Positions 55,955 through 64,000 of a DNA stretch of 64,000 nucleotides are shown here, in pieces. The stretch spans positions 1-64,000 of the forward strand of contig NZ_MOOY01000012.1 of the NCBI RefSeq assembly GCF_001931685.1, written 5' to 3'. This DNA comes from Pararhizobium arenae. GTDB lineage: Bacteria > Pseudomonadota > Alphaproteobacteria > Rhizobiales > Rhizobiaceae. Made by a program: the position numbers and the translations under genes. The first letter of the stretch is position 1, and every line of letters begins with the position of its first letter. Below the pieces are notes generated by a model. The model had not been told where the DNA came from, searched no databases, and saw only the letters and a program-made list of their open reading frames with translations.

Positions 55955-56845
55955 ATGAATGTTCAGTTACGGCATATAAAATCGTTCATTGTCGTGGCAC
56001 AGGAGAAGAGCTTCTGTCGTGCCGCAGAACGTCTGAATGTTTCCCAACCTGCCCTTTCGCAAACGATCATCCAGCTCGAGCAAAACACCGGGTTCGCATT
56101 ATTTGTGCGCACCACACGAACAGTGAGTTTGACCCCATTTGGTGAGCGGATGCTGACGAAAGCCCTCGCGATCAGCCGCTCGGTTGATATGTTCGAGGAA
56201 GAAGCGCGACGCGTGCAGACAGCGCTCAAAAGCGAACTGCACGTCGGCTTTATGATCGGCACTGCGGTGGAGTTCATACCCGCGATCGTCAAGGAATTTG
56301 AGCGCGTGCGACCGGATGCGATCTTGCGATTGAAAGAGTATGATTTCTCAGATCCGAGCGCCGGTTTAAGTTCAGGTCAGGTCGATTGCGGCATCATCCG
56401 CCCGCCCATCGGGCTTGACGATATCGACATCGTGGAGATCACGCATGAAAAGTGCGTCGCTTGTTTGCCGACAGGTCACCCGCTCGCGATCAAGCCTACT
56501 TTGTGTCTTGAGGATATACTAGACGAACCCTTGATTGCTGCACCGACACCGGGAATCTGGCGCGACTATTGGTTGGCGAGTGAGTATCGCGATGCCGATC
56601 ATCCCGCCAAAGTCGTGCTCGAGGTTGCGACCGTCGAGTCAGAACTGCAGGCTGTCGCGATGGGACGTGCCATTAGTATCACGGCTGACAGCACAGCGCG
56701 CTACTATGCTCGACCCGGCGTCGTCTTCCGTGACATTACCGATATGCGGGAGTGCGTGATTGGGATCGGCCATCGCGGCCCTCCGAATGCGCTCGTGGGA
56801 GACTTCATTGATGTCGTCAAACGTATGTCAGCGGCGCTTGAGTGA
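55955..56845 (+). CDS. LysR-family transcriptional regulator
   Basis: About 296 residues. The N-terminal winged helix is typical (LRHIKSFIVVAQEKSFCRAA, RLNVSQPALSQTIIQLEQNT, RTTRTVSLTPFGERML), followed by an effector domain (LHVGFMIGTAVEFIPAIVKE, VACLPTGHPLAIKP). It is divergent from the importer operon and most likely activates it when an inducer binds. A start 14 codons earlier (55913) is possible, but the ATG used here fits the family N terminus. Confidence 0.9.
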   Translation: MNVQLRHIKSFIVVAQEKSFCRAAERLNVSQPALSQTIIQLEQNTGFALFVRTTRTVSLTPFGERMLTKALAISRSVDMFEEEARRVQTALKSELHVGFMIGTAVEFIPAIVKEFERVRPDAILRLKEYDFSDPSAGLSSGQVDCGIIRPPIGLDDIDIVEITHEKCVACLPTGHPLAIKPTLCLEDILDEPLIAAPTPGIWRDYWLASEYRDADHPAKVVLEVATVESELQAVAMGRAISITADSTARYYARPGVVFRDITDMRECVIGIGHRGPPNALVGDFIDVVKRMSAALE

Positions 56846-56918
56846 AATAGCTGCCCGCAATGGCATCCTCTTCAACCGACTAGCAACCCTCTGACTACAT
56901 TCCTGGAATTTCGAGTAT

Positions 56919-58424
56919 TCAATACTTTTGCCCGAGGCCAGACTCCAGAGAGTATTTTGAGAATATCGGCGATAGCGCATCGTACAGGCTACAGAACAAG
57001 CTATAGTGGTATTCGTATCTCGGGTCGCTCAAGTCTGGATGATAAATTTGTTTTATATTGACGCTGTTGTCAGAAGCTTCCTGATACGTCGAGAAATAGC
57101 CACAGGAAACAGACCCTATAATTGCGGCGCCGAGACTAGGGGCTTCCTCTTCGGCAGGAACGGCGACGGGGAGCCTACAGATATTGGCCTTGATCTGTGA
57201 CCAGAGCGCCGACCTCGCGCCACCGCCCGTCGAGATAACCTGCTCGAACCGGATCCCCGCCGACCTCAGATTCTCAATATTCTTTCTAAGCAGGCAGGCA
57301 ACGCCAAACATGATGGCCAAGGCGAAATCCGACGAATCATGAGCTATTTTCGCGCCGAAGAAAACGCCTGTTGCATTGGCATCAAACTCGGGCGGATTTA
57401 CACCGTTCAGATAAGGGAGAAAGGTCAGACGAGGATCAAAATTCTTTCGAGCGCAATGCTTATCAATTGCGGCAAATGACATACGCTCCACAAAGTTATT
57501 CTTGAACCACTCAAGGCTTATACCACCGGATTCGCATACTGGGAGGTAGATATAGGTGTTGTTGAACGGGCCACAGTAAACTGGGACATGTGAAGCGGCC
57601 AAGAACGGGCTCTCCACGAAAGTTGCAATCGATGACACGGTTCCAGCGGACTCGCTGACCATACCTGGGCCAATATTGCCCGTACCAATCATTCCGGCGA
57701 AGTGATCCAGTGCACCTGCATTGACGACGCAACCAGGCGGCAGCCCGATTGTCGACCGAATGTCCTGCAACAACTCACCTACGACCGTGCACGGCTCTAT
57801 CAGTGTCGGCAATTTATCGATACTCACTCCGCAGTAGTCGAGCGGAGCAGACCAGTACTTTTTAGCAACAATGTCGAAATAGTGCGAAAACGGATATATA
57901 GAGTGTTCGCCCACGAATTTTCCGGTGAGACGAAAAATAATGTAGTCTTTCAAGAGAAAGAATTTCTCGACTTGCTTAAAGCACTCTTTCTCGTGGCGCT
58001 TGAGCCATAGCATTTTTGTCAAAGGCCATGTCGGGATAATCTCCGGCTGCCCGGTAATTCGATAGCAGGTATCGTTGTCGAAGCGGGATGACAGCTCTTG
58101 GCATTCGTTTCTCGACCTCATGTCCAACCACGAAATCCCGTTTCGTAGCGGCTTGCCAAACCTATCTGTTACAACCAAAGATTCGGCTTGTCCCGTAACG
58201 ACAAGCTGGATTGGCGACCAATCATCGGCTGTTGCAGATTTTCTGAAGCACAATCGGATAGTATCGACTATATCGGCAAAATATTTTTCCGCATCGAATT
58301 CAACAAAGCCGTTTTCTTGGATATAGGCCACGCTTTTGCTTTCCAATACAATTGGCGTCAAACTACGTGTATAGGAAGCCACTTTTATGTTAGTGGTTCC
58401 GAGATCTAGGGTCATAATACCCAT
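56919..58424 (-). CDS. FGGY-family carbohydrate kinase
   Basis: About 501 residues. The N-terminal phosphate loop MTLDLGTTNIKVASYTRS, GISWLDMRSRNECQEL, the ADP-binding GTGNIGPGMVSESAGTVSSI and the C-terminal VISTGGGARSALWSQIKANI with EEAPSLGAAIIG are typical of xylulose/erythritol/glycerol-type kinases. It would phosphorylate a sugar or polyol. It follows yjbQ after a 190-bp gap in the same direction, so it may have extra regulation. Together with the TIM-like isomerase it recalls the erythritol pathway (EryA, EryH), but the substrate is not proven. Confidence 0.9.
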   Translation of the reverse strand: MGIMTLDLGTTNIKVASYTRSLTPIVLESKSVAYIQENGFVEFDAEKYFADIVDTIRLCFRKSATADDWSPIQLVVTGQAESLVVTDRFGKPLRNGISWLDMRSRNECQELSSRFDNDTCYRITGQPEIIPTWPLTKMLWLKRHEKECFKQVEKFFLLKDYIIFRLTGKFVGEHSIYPFSHYFDIVAKKYWSAPLDYCGVSIDKLPTLIEPCTVVGELLQDIRSTIGLPPGCVVNAGALDHFAGMIGTGNIGPGMVSESAGTVSSIATFVESPFLAASHVPVYCGPFNNTYIYLPVCESGGISLEWFKNNFVERMSFAAIDKHCARKNFDPRLTFLPYLNGVNPPEFDANATGVFFGAKIAHDSSDFALAIMFGVACLLRKNIENLRSAGIRFEQVISTGGGARSALWSQIKANICRLPVAVPAEEEAPSLGAAIIGSVSCGYFSTYQEASDNSVNIKQIYHPDLSDPRYEYHYSLFCSLYDALSPIFSKYSLESGLGQKY

Positions 58425-58614
58425 TAAGCCTATCCTCATTAATACGCTTGGCGCTATTCGTCATCGGGAAGCTAGCCGGAGATCAATCGTTAGTGTGCTC
58501 AACGCGACAGCATGTCGCCAGACTTCTGGGGCCAAAGGTCTAGCCGGCATGCATTGGAATGACGGCGGAGTCTGGTTATGTTCGCTGGGAGGCACAAATG
58601 GCCTGCTCAGCAGG

Positions 58615-59112
58615 CTATTCGCCGACAATTTGCACCCGGACGCTACGTTCTCTCGGTCTAGTCTGATCCAGATCAGCGAAATAAATGCGACCGAACTCTC
58701 CTAATGTCATTTTCCCATCCAGCACCGGAATGGTTTCAGAGCGGCCAATAAGGGAAGAACGAATGTGACCGTCGGTGTTCAAGCACCAAGCATTGTGTTC
58801 GCCCCGAAGTTCGAAAGCCTGCTTCGTGTGATAGACGCCGGGATGAAGATATTGTCCCTCGTGCTTGCAATCGGGGATAATCTTCTCCAAGCAGTTGATG
58901 GTGTCCTGCAGGATGAGCGGGATTTTTGCGTATGTCTCCCCCTCCGAATCCTCTTGAATTAAGACGCTACAGCTGGTGTGCTGGCTGAACACGACAACAA
59001 TTCCATTTTCAATACCGGCTTCCTCGACGATCGCGGCGACCTTCTCGGTGACATCCTCGAAATAGATGCCGTGAGGCGAATTGACTGGGAGCGTTTTATG
59101 AAAGACGGGCAT
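58615..59112 (-). CDS. YjbQ family protein (UPF0047)
   Basis: A 165-residue protein with GIVVVFSQHTSCSVLIQEDS, NTDGHIRSSLIGRSETIPVL and GEFGRIYFADLDQTRPRERS, the conserved metal-site segments of the YjbQ family. Members show weak thiamine-phosphate synthase activity in vitro, but the true task is unknown, and genes are frequently linked with TIM-like isomerases and sugar kinases as here. 13 bp separate it from the upstream isomerase. Confidence 0.9.
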   Translation of the reverse strand: MPVFHKTLPVNSPHGIYFEDVTEKVAAIVEEAGIENGIVVVFSQHTSCSVLIQEDSEGETYAKIPLILQDTINCLEKIIPDCKHEGQYLHPGVYHTKQAFELRGEHNAWCLNTDGHIRSSLIGRSETIPVLDGKMTLGEFGRIYFADLDQTRPRERSVRVQIVGE

Positions 59113-59125
59113 GCATATAACTCCG

Positions 59126-59836
59126 TTATCTTGTGGTTCTTTCGCGGTACGCGCGGCTCATCGCCTCGATCATTCGCGAGAGCATGCCCTTGGGGTCCGC
59201 AGCGCGCATGATTGCGCTCGTCGAGCCTGTGCCGTCCGCACCAGAATGGATAAGTTGATAAACGTCGTGCTCGTCGCTGATCCCCGCTCCGTGTAGGACA
59301 AGAAGGTCTTTCCCTACTGCGTGCACCGCTGCATTGATCCTTGCGACCTCCAATGCGTCGTTTTCGCTTCGTACCCCGCCTCCGATTAGAGCCGGAGACT
59401 CGGCCAGCACAATGTTAGGCTTCAGCGTCGCCACCGCCACGCTTTCCTCGACAGTTGCGGCGCAAACCAGAGTAGCAAGGCCCACCTCGTCGGCGCGACG
59501 GATTGTTTCGTTGAGGACTGAAAGGCTCAGCGGCTTTTCTGCGTGGTTCAAGAGAACGCCAACGGCACCAGCTTGCTGTAGGGCTTCCGGCAAGACCGCG
59601 CCAACGCCTCGGCCCGCCGGGTTCGCATCCATATGTTGGGCAAAAACCTTTAAGTGCGTGGTGTCATGCGCAATCCTCGAAATGTCAGTGTACTGTGCGG
59701 TGAAAATGATATCGACGTCGAAGGTCCTGCAAAGCTCGTCTGCATGGAGCGCGAGTTCGCGCGCTTCGTCGCCGCACATGTATAATTTAGGTCCGATTTC
59801 GAAATAAGGTACCTTCAGTTTGAATGGCCTGAACAT
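59126..59836 (-). CDS. Triosephosphate isomerase-like sugar-phosphate isomerase
   Basis: A 236-residue TIM barrel. Lysine in FEIGPKLY, histidine in FAQHMDANPAGRG and glutamate in LAESPALIGGG correspond to the catalytic K, H and E of triosephosphate isomerase, and GAGISDEHDVYQLIHSGADG to the phosphate-binding end. The wording FAQHMD and ESPALIGGG resembles the EryH/LerI branch that isomerises L-erythrulose-1-phosphate, not housekeeping TpiA. Three bases separate it from the upstream isomerase-like gene. Confidence 0.85.
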   Translation of the reverse strand: MFRPFKLKVPYFEIGPKLYMCGDEARELALHADELCRTFDVDIIFTAQYTDISRIAHDTTHLKVFAQHMDANPAGRGVGAVLPEALQQAGAVGVLLNHAEKPLSLSVLNETIRRADEVGLATLVCAATVEESVAVATLKPNIVLAESPALIGGGVRSENDALEVARINAAVHAVGKDLLVLHGAGISDEHDVYQLIHSGADGTGSTSAIMRAADPKGMLSRMIEAMSRAYRERTTR

Positions 59837-59839
59837 TCC

Positions 59840-60649
59840 TCAGATCCTGGCCAAGATTTTATTTAGATAGTCTGCAGCTTCAGGAATCGTCGCGTCCGGG
59901 TTACCCATAGTACTGCATTCAAGGCTTAGAAACTTATTGTAACCGGTGGCTTTAAGAGCCTTCAAGCCGCGCTCCCAATCAATGCTCCCTTGACCTGGGG
60001 TGCACCGATTATTGTCCCCGAGATGGACATGCCGGATAGACCCGGCGACCGCAGAAATGGCCTCGGCGATGTCGGCCTCCTCGATCGACATGTGGAAGAA
60101 GTCAGGCAAGACGCCAACACCATCCATGTCGAGTTTGGCGGCAACCCGTGCGCAGTCGACGATGCTATTCATAAATGGGCTTTCATATCGGTTGATCCCT
60201 TCGAGAAGAACCGCGGCTTTCGTGCCGGCAACAGTCGCAGCAATTTCCCTGTAGACTGCTAGAAATTGATCCTCTTGCTCCTGCGTCATTTGCTTGTACA
60301 CATCAAAAAGGGGTAGCGGATCCTGAGGACCAAGCATGTATTCGATTTCAGTAATCGCGCCGATCTTGGCGCACACATCTGCCGCTTTGATGTAAAGTGC
60401 CTTTGTTGCCGCCCGCTCATCGGCGTTCTCGCTCATCAGCTTGCCGGCTGCAGGAGAAATGAAAAGGAACTCGCAGGGAACGACACCAGTGTTGTCTTCA
60501 AGGGTTAGTAGCTCTTCCAGCTTCTCGTCGTTCCAGGAGGCATAATCCGCGAAGACGGTTACTCCCTTGTAGCCCCAGCCCCGCAGACGGTGCGCCTTTT
60601 CCGTCAGCGTATTTCCAGGAACCATTATATTGGTGCATGACAGGATCAT
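59840..60649 (-). CDS. AP-endonuclease-2/IolE-type TIM-barrel isomerase or epimerase
   Basis: About 269 residues from ATG 60649, which follows AAGGGA. The xylose-isomerase-like barrel shows metal-ligand regions LLEGINRYESPFMNS, VGVLPDFFHMSIEEADI, IRHVHLGDNNRCTPGQGSID and KFLSLECSTMGNPDATIPEA (E, D/H, H and E ligands). Such proteins are sugar isomerases or 3-epimerases. It is the second gene of the operon, 39 bp after the SDR. A start ten codons earlier is possible. Confidence 0.87.
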   Translation of the reverse strand: MILSCTNIMVPGNTLTEKAHRLRGWGYKGVTVFADYASWNDEKLEELLTLEDNTGVVPCEFLFISPAAGKLMSENADERAATKALYIKAADVCAKIGAITEIEYMLGPQDPLPLFDVYKQMTQEQEDQFLAVYREIAATVAGTKAAVLLEGINRYESPFMNSIVDCARVAAKLDMDGVGVLPDFFHMSIEEADIAEAISAVAGSIRHVHLGDNNRCTPGQGSIDWERGLKALKATGYNKFLSLECSTMGNPDATIPEAADYLNKILARI

Positions 60650-60688
60650 TATGAATTCCCTTAGGCATACGTTGTCCAAGCGGTACGC

Positions 60689-61465
60689 TTAGAAACAGGT
60701 GTAAGCGCCGTCGACGATGAAGTCGGCCCCAGTCGTAAACGAGCTCGTGTCTCCAGCGAGATAAACGGCGATCGACTGCAACTCTTCCGGATTGCCCATG
60801 CGCTTGATAGGGGATAGCGCGTTCCACTGATCGATGAGCGGAACAAGCGCTGGCGAATTCAGCGTCATTTCCGTGGCCATGTATCCGGGGCTAATCGTGT
60901 TGACACGAACGTTTCGAGTTGCCCACTCAACGGCCATAGCCTTGCACATCTGTATTACTCCCGCCTTTGAGGCGGCATAGGACGCTTCACGCTGAGGAAC
61001 GTTTACGATGTGCGCAGACATCGATGCCGTGCAGATGATCGAACCCTTGCCCTGCTTCAGCATCACACGGCCGGCCGCCTGTGCAGTCAGGAATGTACCG
61101 TTGAGATTCACCTCAATAATTTTTTTCCAGTCGTCGTAGGTGTCATCCTCTACGGCGACTTCGTTTGATATTCCAGCATTGCAGAATGCGATATCAAGGC
61201 GGCCAAATTCCGCGAGTACCTTGTCGATCATACCGTTCACCTGCTCAGGACTGGTGATGTCCGCTCTGATCGCGATTACTTTGTTCGATGTTGTCTCGGA
61301 TATTTCCGCGCACGTTCTCGCGGCTTCGGCCACATCGAGGTCGACAATGGCAATATGAGCTCCGGCTTCAGACAAAGCCGTAGCGATGGATTTACCAATG
61401 CCTCTAGCTCCACCCGTGACGAAAGCCACTTTGCCGTCCAGCCGCATTTTTTCAAGAATACCCAA
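60689..61465 (-). CDS. Short-chain dehydrogenase/reductase, polyol dehydrogenase-like
   Basis: The 258-residue enzyme is complete: LDGKVAFVTGGARGIGKSIA, aspartate in AIVDLDVAEAAR (NAD preference), CNAGISNEVA, catalytic serine in CTASMSAHIV, YAASKAGVIQ, and SPGYMATEMT. It is the first gene of the operon and would oxidise a polyol or sugar alcohol to the ketose that the isomerases and kinase then handle. The promoter should lie in 61466-61730, where no gene is seen. Confidence 0.9.
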   Translation of the reverse strand: MGILEKMRLDGKVAFVTGGARGIGKSIATALSEAGAHIAIVDLDVAEAARTCAEISETTSNKVIAIRADITSPEQVNGMIDKVLAEFGRLDIAFCNAGISNEVAVEDDTYDDWKKIIEVNLNGTFLTAQAAGRVMLKQGKGSIICTASMSAHIVNVPQREASYAASKAGVIQMCKAMAVEWATRNVRVNTISPGYMATEMTLNSPALVPLIDQWNALSPIKRMGNPEELQSIAVYLAGDTSSFTTGADFIVDGAYTCF

Positions 61466-62073
61466 GATGAACCTCTCCTACATTGGACTTCCGCGTCGAG
61501 TTCCGTGCCAAGATAAAGACCAAATGAGACCGCCTCGCAGGCTGGAACAGACCAGCTGCAAGCCATAGCCGTGACCCAGCCCTTTGTGAGTCACTATTTC
61601 ATGGTGTTTTTGTCTGATGAGGTTTCAGACAGACCGAACGCTTCACCCACGCGAAATTAGCTACCCGCGTTTGAGACAACAATGACAAAGAGTGAAACAG
61701 TTTATCGACGCAACTTATTAATCAGGTTTACCCCGCTACCCGAAACGGCTGTCGCCGCGCTTTGATTCCGCAACTATGCGGCTGGCAAAGGAGGAGATTG
61801 TTCGCTCCACCCGTTGGACAATGATGCGTGACGGTGGTCGCGATCATCTTCCCAATTGACAGCGTATTTGGGCCGAACTTTTCCCAGATCGTGATGAGCA
61901 GACTGCGCTCAAGATTGAGCTTTCCGCGTTCGCCAACTATCTGCGGCAAACCCCGACAATGGTGAGAGATATGGCACATCATCGGGAATTCTTGAACGTA
62001 CAATGGGACGCTGTATCGCGATAGCAGATAGTCTCCTGGCGGCATGCTGCTAATGGCGAAGGGTGGCTAGATG
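61466..62073. other. Intergenic region upstream of polyol-type operon
   Basis: Only short frames on both strands (such as a minus-strand frame ending at 61728) without recognised similarity. It should hold the promoter of the SDR-kinase operon. Confidence 0.45.
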
Positions 62074-62340
62074 GCTCGGCGGAAAAAACCCACACGAGAG
62101 GAGATTCTTGAAAATCGGCGATCACTTGCGCAGCGCGCGCGGACCGGCGACCCGATACTGCCGGCGCAGTGGCGGAGATCTGCAAAGGGTTTGGCATGAC
62201 TCAGGGGGAGTTTGCCAGAACTCTGGCGCTCACCCGGCGCCAGGTCGCCGAGATCGAAGCCGGCACGGCAAACTAAACAGTGGAGACAATGGAAAATTTG
62301 AAAGCTTTTCGGGTTCGCGGTAGGCTTCTTTCAGAAGAAA
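62074..62340 (+). pseudogene. XRE/HipB-type helix-turn-helix gene, frameshifted
   Basis: The first frame reads ARRKKPTREEILENRRSLAQ from about 62074. Near 62155 the match passes to the frame AVAEICKGFGMTQGEFARTL then LTRRQVAEIEAGTAN, a clear helix-turn-helix, followed by a TAA. The frame continues beyond it as TVETMENLKAFRVRGR, where relatives read on. At least one indel and one stop break a gene of about 90 codons. Confidence 0.65.
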
Positions 62341-62386
62341 CCATCCCCCATCAGCAATATAAAATATAGGCCTTCTCTAACAAATT

Positions 62387-62527
62387 TCATTCTCGTCCCT
62401 GCTGGGACGCTTTCACACTGAGAGCGATGACCCCCGCCAGTGGCGAGGGCTCAGTCGAAAGAACGCTGGTGACGCAAGGCGTGGCGAAGATTGCGCCTGC
62501 GAGGAGAAGAGCGAAGAGGCTTTTCAT
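62387..62527 (-). CDS. Small exported peptide, paralogue of 46321-46521
   Basis: A 46-residue frame starting MKSLFALLLAGAIFATPCVT, then SVLSTEPSPLAGVIALSVKA. The signal peptide and the S/T-E-P-S-P block match the product of 46321-46521, but the acidic, cysteine-containing tail is absent. It lies 9 bp downstream of ohr on the same strand. Too short for most gene finders; supported by the paralogy. Confidence 0.5.
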   Translation of the reverse strand: MKSLFALLLAGAIFATPCVTSVLSTEPSPLAGVIALSVKASQQGRE

Positions 62528-62536
62528 CGCAATTCC

Positions 62537-62953
62537 TCAGACAACCTTGAGCACAACATCAATGTTGCCGCGTGTTGCTTTGGAATAGGGGCAGGTCTGA
62601 TGGGCTTCGCCGACAAGTTCGTACGCAAGGTCCGCTGGGATACCCGGTAGGCTAATACTCAGTCGCGCCTGCAGGAAATACCCTTCGCCAGCCGTGCCGA
62701 GGTCCACTTCGGCGTCAACGGCGGTCTCTGCCGGCAGACGGATCTTGCGCTTGCTGGCGGCATGGCCGAGTGCACCAATAAAGCAGGCGGACCAGCCGGC
62801 AGCGAAAAGCTCTTCGGGGTTGGTGCCCCCCTTGCCGCTACCGGGAGGCGACAGCTTAACGTCCAAGGCGCCGTCTTCACTACGGGCCGCGCCGTCCCGA
62901 CCGCCGGTGGTGTGGGTACGGCCCGTGTAGAGAACCCTTTCGATCTTCGTCAT
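62537..62953 (-). CDS. ohr: Organic hydroperoxide resistance protein (Ohr/OsmC)
   Basis: A 138-residue protein from ATG 62953, which follows GAAGGAG. It has both Ohr cysteines (AGWSACFIGALGH and HQTCPYSKATRGN), the arginine/glutamate region TGRTHTTGGRDG and GGTNPEELF, all needed for thiol-dependent reduction of organic hydroperoxides. Length is normal. No ohrR repressor is next to it; the MarR at 45780 is 17 kb away and lacks an evident sensing cysteine. Confidence 0.93.
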   Translation of the reverse strand: MTKIERVLYTGRTHTTGGRDGAARSEDGALDVKLSPPGSGKGGTNPEELFAAGWSACFIGALGHAASKRKIRLPAETAVDAEVDLGTAGEGYFLQARLSISLPGIPADLAYELVGEAHQTCPYSKATRGNIDVVLKVV

Positions 62954-63118
62954 GATATGTGCTCCTTCGTAGGTCGCCACCGGCGACGTTGTTAACGAGA
63001 AGCGTTTTGTCCGGGCCGCGTATCCGCTGTGTTTTCAAAAAGAGCGGAATTGTATCGCAGCGTAACAGCCCATCGTGGCGCTACATTTGAATACACGAAC
63101 CTAGAATATGGGCTTCTA

Positions 63119-64000
63119 TCAAGGCAGAACAATTTCAGCGGCAAGCCCGCCAACGGGACGGTTACAGAGCCGCACGGCACCGCCGATCGACGCGGCAAGC
63201 TGCTGGGCAATGGCAAGCCCAAGGCCGGTACCGCCTGTTTCGCGATTGCGCGATCCCTCCAGCCTGAAAAAGGGTTGCATAACTGCGTCCAGTTTATCTT
63301 CCGGTACGCCTGGGCCGTTGTCGTACACGGTGATGACTGCGCCGCCGTCGTCTGGCCGGCAAAGAGCGATTTCGGCACTGCCGCCATATTTCAGAGCATT
63401 ATCGATGAAGTTTGTCAGTATGCGGCGCAGCGCATGCGGCTTGGTTGCCACCGTGCCGGCGGTGACGCCCTCTACCTGTACCGGTTTACCAGTATCCTGA
63501 TAATCGTAGGCGATACTGTCGATGAACGAGGAAAGATCGATGCGTGACTGCTTTTCGCCGCTGCCGTGGGCGCTGCGAGCATAGGCAATGCCGTCTTGCA
63601 CCAACCGCTCGATTTCCGAAAGATCTTGTATCAGCTTGCTTCGCTCAGGGGTATCGTCGGCCATATCGGCGCGCAGTCGCATGCGGGTGATTGGCGTTTG
63701 CAAGTCGTGGGAGATGGCAGCAAGAATCTGCACTCGCTCTTCCAGATAATGCGCGATACGCTCCCGCATGGCATTGAAGGCGGCAGCAGCATGGACAACC
63801 TCGCTTGGTCCTTGCTCGCTCAGCGTCGGACCCGGCCGGTTCGGATCGAGTGCATCTGCTGCAGACGCCAGATCTCGAGCGGCCGTAAGGCCTGCCGTAC
63901 CGCGTAGAGTACGCAAAGCACGAGCAAACTCATCTGGATGAGGAAGACGTACGGCAACCAGTTTGCCACCGGCATGGTACCGCGTGGATGAATATCGATG
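63119..64000 (-). pseudogene. HAMP sensor histidine kinase, frameshifted and cut by window end
   Basis: The C-terminal part is complete (ISHDLQTPITRMR phospho-histidine, NFIDNALKYGG, VYDNGPGVPED, GGTGLGLAIAQQLAASIGGA). Upstream of about 63880 the match continues in another frame (NWLPYVFLIQMSLLVLCVLY, then AVRQALRPL) to the window edge. RPL should lead into GDLASAADALD, so loss of one base explains the shift. It is a paralogue of the kinase at 46720-48033 along its whole visible length. If the shift is real, the sensor is uncoupled from the kinase core. Confidence 0.82.

Noticed and set aside
61728-62045. 105-codon minus-strand frame before the XRE relic
   Set aside because: No recognised family, no ribosome site, unusual cysteine/histidine-rich composition; probably chance.
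1-64000. CRISPR arrays, tRNA and rRNA genes
   Set aside because: No regularly spaced direct repeats, cloverleaf-type sequence or rRNA-like sequence was recognised by eye.

Overview
The window looks like part of a large secondary replicon (megaplasmid or second chromosome) of an alphaproteobacterium of the Rhizobium/Agrobacterium/Ensifer group. The evidence is a complete repABC replication and partition operon (9342-12971, minus) with its antisense-RNA gene and two 16-bp parS-like palindromes, a DUF1403-ScpB-integrase module, a VirC1/VirC2-like pair next to a relaxase, an OrfA-Pit phosphate operon with a perfect PhoB box, and many high-GC ABC and two-component genes. No rRNA or tRNA gene and no CRISPR array was recognised.

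Layout. 1-3.7 kb: SDR remnant, then scpB-DUF1403 divergent from a tyrosine recombinase. 4.2-9.3 kb: cold-shock remnant, relaxase-mobC, a candidate oriT with an IncP/VirD2-type nick core, a repeat-dense segment, and a VirC1-like ATPase with a ribbon-helix-helix partner. 9.3-13.2 kb: repABC and parS. 13.2-21.8 kb: gene-poor, decayed DNA holding a TrbM-like gene, a small XRE regulator, a split IS30 and an AAA/DUF4143 ATPase. 21.8-25.7 kb: an in-frame ParD-ParE fusion, then a LOV-domain (blue-light) histidine kinase with a single-domain response regulator. 25.7-37.4 kb: a catabolic or biosynthetic island (SDR, ThDP enzyme, class III aminotransferase, GntR regulator, polyamine-type ABC importer, alpha-oxoamine synthase) flanked by two atypical OmpR-type regulators. 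37.5-41.3 kb: phosphate transport. 42-50.5 kb: stress/redox genes (two alpha/beta hydrolases, cupin, broken cytochrome P460, MarR, a HAMP kinase/OmpR pair, a flavin monooxygenase). 51.4-56.8 kb: a second PotABCD-type importer with a LysR regulator. 56.9-61.5 kb: a sugar or polyol operon (SDR, TIM-barrel isomerase, TIM-like isomerase, YjbQ, FGGY kinase). 62-64 kb: XRE remnant, small secreted peptide, Ohr and a frameshifted second copy of the HAMP kinase running off the end.

How it fits together. The GntR gene and both transcription units next to it share a perfect 16-bp palindrome, so aminotransferase, ThDP enzyme, SDR and importer probably form one regulon, in which two genes (SDR and ABC ATPase) now carry single in-frame stop codons. 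The relaxase, MobC, oriT-like site and VirC-like pair suggest a mobilisable plasmid, but no type IV secretion operon is present here. Several genes carry frameshifts or in-frame stops, so either this replicon is decaying or the assembly has errors; rereading the raw data would separate these.
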